From NCBI RefSeq assembly GCF_002776525.5, contig NC_045441.1:70471438-70535437 (forward strand): 64,000 bases of DNA, read 5' to 3'. Below the pieces are notes generated by a model. It had not been told where the DNA came from. It saw nothing but the letters and a program-made list of their open reading frames with translations, and made no database searches. Below, in pieces: positions 56,605 through 64,000 of the stretch. This DNA comes from Piliocolobus tephrosceles. Taxonomy: Eukaryota; Chordata; Mammalia; Primates; Cercopithecidae. Numbering within the stretch: the first letter of the stretch is position 1; every line of letters begins with the position of its first letter. The position numbers and the translations under genes are program-made.

Positions 56605-57935
56605 CCACTACATGGCAGTTCTATCCTTTTGATATGTGGGCTGAGGAAAGATACCAGTGTCGATCAGTATCTTAATGGTTTGTGAACTTTAGTTGCTTTG
56701 ATAAACATAAACACATTGAATTAATAATATTGGCTTACTTATACCCTAATAACCTAATCCTTTTGGACACACACTGAGTAATGTGTACCAACTTTGGAGA
56801 CTACTAGTCAATATTATAGAGAATCAGACAAATTGGAACTATGTTCCTCAATATAATTATTGGCAATAGTTGAAGTTTTGAAAGAAATAAAACAATGTAT
56901 TTGTTCCAAAAAAAGGCATAGGAATAAGGGGTAGGTTTTTAAATTGTATGATTTTCTTCAAAATATGTGAATTTATGTTTATATTAATGGGTTTCAGACC
57001 CTACTTTTGAAAAGATGTATGATTTCTTTTGTTAGTGTGTTTCTCTTCAAATACTTGGTTTGGTTACAACTGATCAAGCTGGCAGTAAATTGTGACTTAT
57101 GTTGCAAGTGAAGCAAAAATTAAACTTTGGTGAGTTTTATAGTTTTAAAATGTATTTGAAGAACTTGGTTTCTATACACTGTATATACTTGGATTCCAAA
57201 ATGATATTTATTAAAGTTCTGCAGGATTCAGAAAGTCAATGAATATCACTCGCTCTGTGAGAGCAGTCATACCCCCAGTGTCACGCAAGGCACCAGTAGA
57301 CAACCTGTGAATACTGATGGAATAGAAGGAGAAGATTGTCTTAGTGAAAGACTATTTTGTTTAGCAAATTCCTGAAAATCCATGGTAGTCTAGGGAAGAG
57401 CTGTAAGGTTAATTTTAGGTTAGGAAATGTTAGTAAATTATAAGAGATGCCTTTAGAATAATTCAGAAAATGTAGGCTAAAAGACAAAAGTATTTTTTCA
57501 ATTAAGAGACAGTATATATAATTGTTCATTAAAATAAAATGAAAATGAAAACCACATTCTGTGTAGCAAACGTGACATAAGATTAATGCATCCTTTTAGA
57601 AAAGCTGAACAAATAGAAAATATATACACTTTATTTTATATACTAGATGTGTTTCTTGAAATTTTCAGGTGCATCAAACTGTTAATTGAATTGTTTGAAT
57701 TGTTATTTCAATATATCACCATACTTTTAAACTTTTAAAATTAGAATTGCTGAAATTGGATGAGAAGTGTGTGTATGGGGTGGAAGAAATGGTGGGGATT
57801 AAAGGGGCAGGAGTAACTAATGACAGTGGTTTTAGATCTTTTACCCTTAAGATACCAGCAAGGAAATCCCAGAGCTTCTTGGGATTACTGAGATGATAAA
57901 CCTTAGAGCTTCCTTTGAAAATTAAATAATTTAAT
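56605..57935. other. Unique AT-rich sequence
   Basis: No gene or named repeat. An 86-codon minus frame at 57716-57976 partly overlaps the L2 fragment and has no motif. Confidence 0.5.
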
Positions 57936-58130
57936 TGTTTTTGCCAGTCTATATGCTCATTGATTAATTCATTCATCTATCCACCATTCATGCATTTATT
58001 CAATCATACATTCATTTGGCCAGACTTCATTGTTTGTCCTCCGTGTTACAGACACTGCATTTGACCCCAGGGAATTACAGTGATAATACAGAATCCCTGA
58101 CCTTGAAGTACCTACAGTATTGTGAACAAT
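57936..58130 (-). repeat. L2 3' end fragment, antisense
   Basis: ttcattcatctatccaccat and ttattcaatcatacattcat, then gttacagacactgcatttg and gggaattacagtgataatac before tccctgaccttgaagtacct, match the reverse complement of the L2 terminal region (gaatgaatga end and 'gagggcaggga' block). It is diverged. Confidence 0.65.
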
Positions 58131-60985
58131 TGCTGCCAGGCGGGAGCATTTACAGGACTCTCTTCTGTTTTATGTTGTTAAAGTGAATTGGGACTCTTTA
58201 TAATCAGGATAATTAATTTTTTAGAAATTGGTTGAAGTGGAAAATACCTTTTAAAAGTCAGTCATAAAACCGTCTATTGATAGGTAAGAGTTGTAATGCA
58301 GCTGTGTAGTTACTTTGTGACTTTGATTACCCACATAGCTGATATTTAATGTATTGGCATCTATGATGATGTCTTTTTTCTAGTGACCTTCAAACTTAGC
58401 CTCAGTGTATTTATTCAAATTATTCATTAAAATAAATTATATGTTAGCAGAAGTGCGGATAACACCATGGTGGTTTGAGGGTTTACTGTGTTTATGTCTG
58501 TTAAATCTTTACTAATGTTATTGTGTTAGAGGAAGTTCTGCTTGGCACGACATTTCTGGCTGAAAAGCCAGAGTTTCTTAAATTTTTCAGTTCTCATAAA
58601 ATGTAGTTTCAGTCTTTATGTATTATGTATGATTCTTTATGACATCTAATTCCCTCCCCCTTCCACCCTAGGGTGTAAGTATAAATAGCCATAACATTTA
58701 GCCCTGGCGATTGAACAAGCATGAGGAAAATTTAGATCCAAATGGGAGTCATTACTTCACATTTCATGATTCAGTGTGCAATCTATGTTTTAAAATGGCT
58801 CTTTTATTATTATAAATATGTTCCTTTCTGCCTAATTGTGACATCCTCAAGAACAATTATTGCCAATTGAGTTCATGGCACTTTAAAATAAGTAACTCCT
58901 ATGGTTTGAAATAAGTGAAACAGTAATTATATTGTAGATGGGATATTAAAAATAACTTTTTCTTTAAAGTTCAGCTCAGCCACTATCAATAGTCATGTGG
59001 GACTTTTTATGGATATGTTACTAAAGCTGGTTGATATAAATTCACCTTGCAATTTAAAATTTGAAAAGATGGAAACCATTAATATTTGCATTATAAAGAA
59101 ATTAGTCAAACAAAGTTAAAATTATATTTTGGAAAAAAAGCCTTAAATCTTAGCTCCAAATGATAGAGCTCCATTGATGCTTACATACTGTTATTGCTTT
59201 GAGAAATTTTGAAGTGAATTGGAAACACTGACATATAAAATCTTTACCTCTTGTGCTGGTGAAACTAGTCAAATACAAACAGGGATAACATGAGGATTAA
59301 ATGAGGAAACATGAAAATCACGCTGACACAGTAAATATTGATGGAATGAATGATTACATGATAAATAATAAGGTAAAGCTTTAACTGTGCTGTGTGAGAT
59401 TAATTAATAGTGGGCGATCAAGGAAGGGTCTAAATCAATGATAACTGTAATGACAGGCAAGACTTGGCTCCAACACTTCATTAAACTTCTATTTTTATGG
59501 GGATTTCTTCATTTCCACTGGAATGAACAAGTCAGTATGCATGACTTATTCTGCAATGAACTTTGATGAATTTTTCTAAGTACATTAAAAATGAGTTGCA
59601 CCCTTCTCTTAATCCGAGAAACCCCTTATACCTACACTGATAAACCCTCTGATGCACATGTAAGAAGGCAGGATAATGGGCATGAAGGACAATCATCTAT
59701 ATGTATATGTAAAAATATATTTTTGCTTGTCAGTAATAACTCTGAACTGCCTACAGCATTCATCGTGCCTCTTGAAAGTCGGGTATTGTATTGAATTCAA
59801 AAATTCTCTTATGCTGAGCAGGGAAAGGAAAAAAAAAAAAAAAATCAAACACTTTCTGAATTGGGCCCAAATATCCAAGGTTAATTTTCTGAGAAAGCTG
59901 CAGCGGCTTGATAAGGCCATCCCCTGCAAATTAGTTTTGCCTGCCTGGATTACAGCTAAATTTATGCAGCTTGCCTTATCCTTTTGGAAACGCCTCTGAA
60001 GTGTCGTAATTAACTGGCATACATAAAGTGAGCACATTTTCTGCTTGGTGGCGGCCATTCCTCATTTCATCTCAGTTCTAACCCAAATGGAAAGGTAGTT
60101 TCTTATTTTTACTGTTAAAAACACACATGAATGCACTTGTGTATGTGTGTGTACACACACACAAATACACTCTCCAGTACTTTACCAGAAGCCTTTGAAA
60201 ACAATCATAAAACAGTTGCAGAACAGAGTTTGGAAATTTAAAGGGCTAAAGAATACCGCTGAAAGAGCAGAGAGAAATTTTTTGCAGGAAATTGAAATAA
60301 AGAGTATAGGCACCCTTTGTGAAGTGGCTGAACTTTTTTTTGTTTTTTACTAGAAAAATTATGTTTTAATACATTTTCTTTGTGTATTTCTCTGAATAGA
60401 AACTCAGGAATCACCAAGAAATGGTGAAAACAAGTATGATGAATGTCTCTTTAGTTTGTATTTTCTAATGTCATTTAAAAATATATCTTTTAATTATCCC
60501 CTTATTTTTTTAAACCTAATAGTTCCATTAAAACTTAAATCCTCCACCTCCCCCCACCTCGAGAAACTCAAAGCAGATTATCGTTAGACAGCATTCTCAG
60601 AGATGTGACTCTGTCTTCCTATTTGTTGTTACTTTGGCTAAACATTTTTTTTTTTTCTAAACATAAGGCTGAAGCAGTCAGTGTTTATTGAACTTCAGTG
60701 TTAGTCTTTGTTAGAATCATCCCTGGCATCATATTTGACTGTGGATATCTCCTGGAAAATACAGTAGATATTAGAGCACTCTTTGCTTAACTTCTTCATT
60801 AAGAAGTTATTTTTGTTTTGAAGACAAAACATTGGACTTGCAGCCTACAGAAAGTGATCAAGAATCCCATAATGTCCAGGTTCATGGAGTTCAGTGTTAG
60901 GAATGACACCAGAGCAGTCATAATCCTTGAGGGGCCAGGAGAGATTTTCTGCCTTCCACCCTGTACTCTGTTCCCAGATTTGCTT
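58131..60985. other. Unique AT-rich sequence with a possible MIR piece
   Basis: 59290-59360 (ggataacatgaggattaaat, cagtaaatattgatggaatg) resembles the MIR 3' end. A run of about 16 A is near 59829. A TG/CA tract is at 60136-60165. 59676-60058 is open on both strands (107 and 121 codons), with a poly-Lys/poly-Phe run from the A tract, and has no motif. Confidence 0.5.
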
Positions 60986-60989
60986 TGGA

Positions 60990-61098
60990 TTCAGTTCCTC
61001 ATAGAGTTATTATGAGGATTAAGTGTGTTAATACATATAAAATGTTTAGAACTGTGCCTGGCACAGGGCAAGTGTTCAATAAATGTTCGCTGTTATGA
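60990..61098 (+). repeat. MIR SINE, 3' half, sense
   Basis: cagttcctcatagagttatt, tatgaggattaagtgtgtta, atacatataaaatgtttag, aactgtgcctggcacaggg and caagtgttcaataaatgttc follow the MIR consensus in order, with good conservation. Confidence 0.85.
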
Positions 61099-61855
61099 TT
61101 CAATTCTCAGGAGGAGGATGCTCCAATGCTGGCTTCTGGCAGAATCCTTTCTTACTCATTTAAGTAGCAGTTGCCTTTTTCCTGGACAAATCCTTATTTT
61201 TAGCAGGTGAACTGTTATCAGGATTTCATTTTTTTTTTTTCAGTTTTTGTAACTTCTTTCCCTTCTAGGAAGCAGAGAATACGACTTCCTGCCCCCTCTA
61301 GTGGCTTTTTCCTCTCAATCTTGCTTTCTTCTTCCCCTGTAAAGTTCAGGGCATCACTTTTCACCCTCTTTTCTGATGTTTGCTGTAGTGCTTTCTAGGA
61401 CCTCTTCTTCATTCTTCTTTACTATTCTTATAACCCTTACCCCTTTGATTCTGCTTTTTAGAAATGTTTAATTTCCTCTCTCAAGTAACTAACTACCCAC
61501 AAGAAACAGAGACCAAATTCTTTTGTGTAGGGGAAGCACTCAGTGGTGCCTGAAGGAAGATGTAATCTAATTGTGAAGTCATCTAATACAGTTTAGAAAA
61601 TATTTCCCTTCCTTGATTATTTTACCCCATGGGAAAATTGTCATGCTGAGACTTCTTTACGTGAAATAGATTATTCACGTTTCCCACTCTATTACACACT
61701 TAAAAGACAATCAACACTTTGCGAAATTGATGCAGAGTTATACAGATTGATAGTCTCCTCTACTTACCTTCAAGATGCTTTCCAATTGATGGTGACTAGT
61801 CTTGAGACTTTCTCAGGAAAGTCAAATACATCTATATTCTTTTGGGGTGTGATGG

Positions 61856-61893
<38 letters not shown>

Positions 61894-63440
61894 TGTGTAG
61901 AGAGGGTGGAGAAGGTGCTTCATCTTTTGGTGACATCTTAGAAGTGAGGGAGAGAATAAGTCAAAATATTTCCCAATGGGAGATGGACTTCTTTAGGACA
62001 TCTGAGTATTGATCCTGGTTCTAGTTTAAGCCATTAATTTTCTAAGTGACTAGAGAGTAAATATAATATGATTATTCTAAGACTGAGGCTAAATAGGATG
62101 TTCACTTTGAGGACACCAAAAATACCAGTCTCTTCAAGGTCTAAGAAGTAGGCATCAAATTTCTGGGCGTAGATCTTGTTACTGAAGTAAGTGTGCTTGA
62201 ATGATATCTTATTCAAAGGTACTGTCTGGAGGGAGGCAGCCTTGGTTGTGAGATGAAGAGATTACTCAATTTTTGTTGACTTGATTAAAGCAGCTGGTTC
62301 CTGAGACACCTTTGTAATTCTGACCACCAGAATGTGTTGTTAACTTTAATTAGGAGCCCAGAAGACTTATTTCATCTCCAGCTCCTAGGAAGACTTGGGC
62401 CGGGCAGAGCACAACTTCATCACCATATCATGAAGAAACAAGAAACAATGACAGTAACAGAATTTTCTCTTTCCTCCCACCCTTGGCCTTCTTTTAGATT
62501 TAAGTGTAAAATTTTGCTTAAATGGTTATTTAATGTTTTCAATTGATAATATATTATATTTATATATTTTAGATAGATGTCTAATTTTTGATTATAAAAT
62601 TATACATTTATTATTTAAAATTTGAAAAATGAAGGAATTTTTTAAAATTTATAGTTTTACATTTTAAAAATGATACTTGATACTCTTTGCTGTACTTACT
62701 CTTTTTTGTTGTTATTAAGCTTGTGTTTCTCGTGATGTACTTACTCTTATCACTTCAAATCTTCAGTGTGTGGTTCATCACCTAAGTTATGTTATAGCTA
62801 AAATTGTTATATGGGCCTATCAAAGATATTTTACTACATGTGTTTAACAGTATTACACAGAGAGCCCATGCCAGATCTTACTTTATGTATTCTGATCCCA
62901 AACTTCTAAAGCTAATAAAAGAGGGCTTTTAAATGCAACCACTATGCCTAGATAGTCTCACTTTTATTGAGTGTATTGCCATAGTAGAATGACAACCCAA
63001 GTTGATCTATAGCAAGATTTAAGCATAAAATCTTCAACTAGTGATCACCAACAAATATTTAATGAATACGTAATTCCTCTACCCGTGTAAGAAGAGGTAG
63101 AACTCTATTGTCTCCTCCTAAAATTTTATTAATCCTGAGGTAGGAATGAGGGGAGGAATACCTAACAAACAAGAAAAAATATCCGCAGTGATGTATCTAG
63201 AATGCCATATCACCTCCTGACCTGAATCAGGCTTTGAGCTGAGCAGAGAAAAAATATATTTTAATCCAGTAGCTCTCATCTTCTTTAATGTCTCTCTGTA
63301 ATGTTTACTTCAAAGAGCAGTCATTGCTTTTTTATACTTAAAAATATAGATTAAACTAATTTCCTAGAATTATGCTGCAAGCTTTCATGTCAAGTAAATC
63401 CTTACTCTCAACTTTAGTATTAAAATACATTTTATATTTT
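61099..63440. other. Unique sequence with a (GT)n microsatellite
   Basis: No gene is recognised. The (GT) tract is annotated separately. 61190-61440 is pyrimidine-rich with a 63-codon frame and no motif. Confidence 0.5.
61859..61899. repeat. (GT)n microsatellite
   Basis: About 17 uninterrupted GT units (61859-61892) followed by ctgtgtag. Confidence 0.93.
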
Positions 63441-63550
63441 AATTCATATATTTGTATTTTAATATATGAACAAATATAAATATTTAATTATAAATTAAAT
63501 TAAATATTATAAATTAAATATTATAAATATTTATAATATTTGTTCATATT
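63441..63550. repeat. AT-rich inverted repeat
   Basis: atatgaacaaatataaatat (63464-63483) is complemented by ataatatttgttcatat (63533-63549). Between them are repeats of taaattaaatatta. The whole could form a long AT-rich hairpin. Confidence 0.8.
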
Positions 63551-63913
63551 TCTTGCTTTAAAAAGTGGTCATTTGTGGATGGACTTGAGTGTTATCAGAT
63601 TTTCTTGTTTTTAGGTTGTGATGGAACTAAAACTCTCTGTTCACTGCAAATTCAGTGAAAATTCCCAGCAGAGGTCATAGTCTGCACAGACTGGAAATAC
63701 ACTTAAAACATCTAACACATTTAGTTTTTTTTTGAGATATATTAATTTTAATAAAACCAGGACTGACCCAAACCAGAATGCAAAGATCTATATTCTAAAA
63801 ACCTAAAGAAAGAAAAAAAATCAATTATTTATAGAATTAGCACAGGATTAATTGGCCTTTAACAATAGCAATGACTACAGGAATATTACCATCTGTGGAA
63901 AAGGTTGAGAATT

Positions 63914-64000
63914 CATTTTTTTAATTTTAATTTTTATTTTTTATTATACTTTAAGTTCTAGGGTACATGTGCATAATGTGCAGGTTTGTTACATATGTAT
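63914..64000 (-). mobile_element. L1 3' end, antisense, cut by right window edge
   Basis: A T-rich tail complement (63918-63943) is followed by attatactttaagttctagg, gtacatgtgcataatgtgca and ggtttgttacatatgtat. This is an L1PA-type 3' UTR that continues beyond the window. Confidence 0.92.

Noticed and set aside
59676..60058. Overlapping 107- and 121-codon frames on opposite strands
   Set aside because: They contain homopolymer runs from a poly-A tract (about 16 A near 59829), lack motifs, and opposite-strand openness suggests chance.
61859..61892. Repeat array as a possible CRISPR-like structure
   Set aside because: It is a plain dinucleotide microsatellite without spacers. CRISPR arrays are not expected in a primate nuclear genome.

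Overview
The window is nuclear DNA of a primate, most likely a human or another catarrhine. The evidence is several Alu elements (two of them AluY-like), L1 elements of primate types, a HERV9-type LTR12, a THE1/MST-type MaLR provirus, and old mammalian fossils (MIR, L2, Tigger-type DNA transposons). I see no exon-like protein-coding gene, tRNA, rRNA or CRISPR array. Every long reading frame I recognise is a decayed L1 ORF or lies by chance inside a repeat. The window therefore looks intergenic or deep intronic.

Layout, left to right. 1-2248: the 5' two fifths of an antisense L1, cut by the window edge. About 2745-3122: a Tigger-type DNA transposon fragment. 3181-7874: a second antisense L1 with a 15-bp target-site duplication (TSD), a large internal ORF2 deletion and a 75-bp tandem duplication. 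9257-9549: antisense AluY-like element with a 16-bp TSD. 9600-10233: antisense 5'-truncated L1. 11703-11969: sense 5'-truncated Alu. 12270-12563: antisense old Alu. 13056-19752: older full-length antisense L1 (L1PB/L1MA type) carrying a tiny Alu insertion. About 19.8-31.1 kb: low-GC unique sequence with MIR fragments, a probable LTR fragment near 25.9-26.2 kb and an ancient L1 fragment near 27.1-27.6 kb. 31132-37544: full-length sense L1 with an unusual T-rich 3' end. About 37.5-52.9 kb: mostly unique AT-rich DNA with L2, MIR, Alu, Tigger-like and L1 fragments. 53005-56599: a complete MaLR provirus (LTR, internal region, LTR) with a solo LTR12 of HERV9 nested in its internal region. 56.6-63.9 kb: AT-rich unique DNA with L2 and MIR pieces and a (GT)n microsatellite. 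63915-64000: the start of another antisense L1 3' end.

Nothing here works together as an operon or pathway. The four large L1 copies (three antisense, one sense) are all broken by stops, frameshifts or deletions. The parts most likely to have present-day activity are regulatory: the LTR12, with its array of CCAAT motifs, TATA-like box and polyadenylation signal, and possibly the L1 5' UTRs. I found no convincing new biological system. The observations worth a second look are structural: a nested LTR insertion, a 70-bp near-identical duplication exactly 700 bp apart, the rearranged L1, the T-rich L1 terminus, inverted-repeat clusters and several short tandem duplications. Subfamily names come from recognising consensus features by eye, without database alignment.
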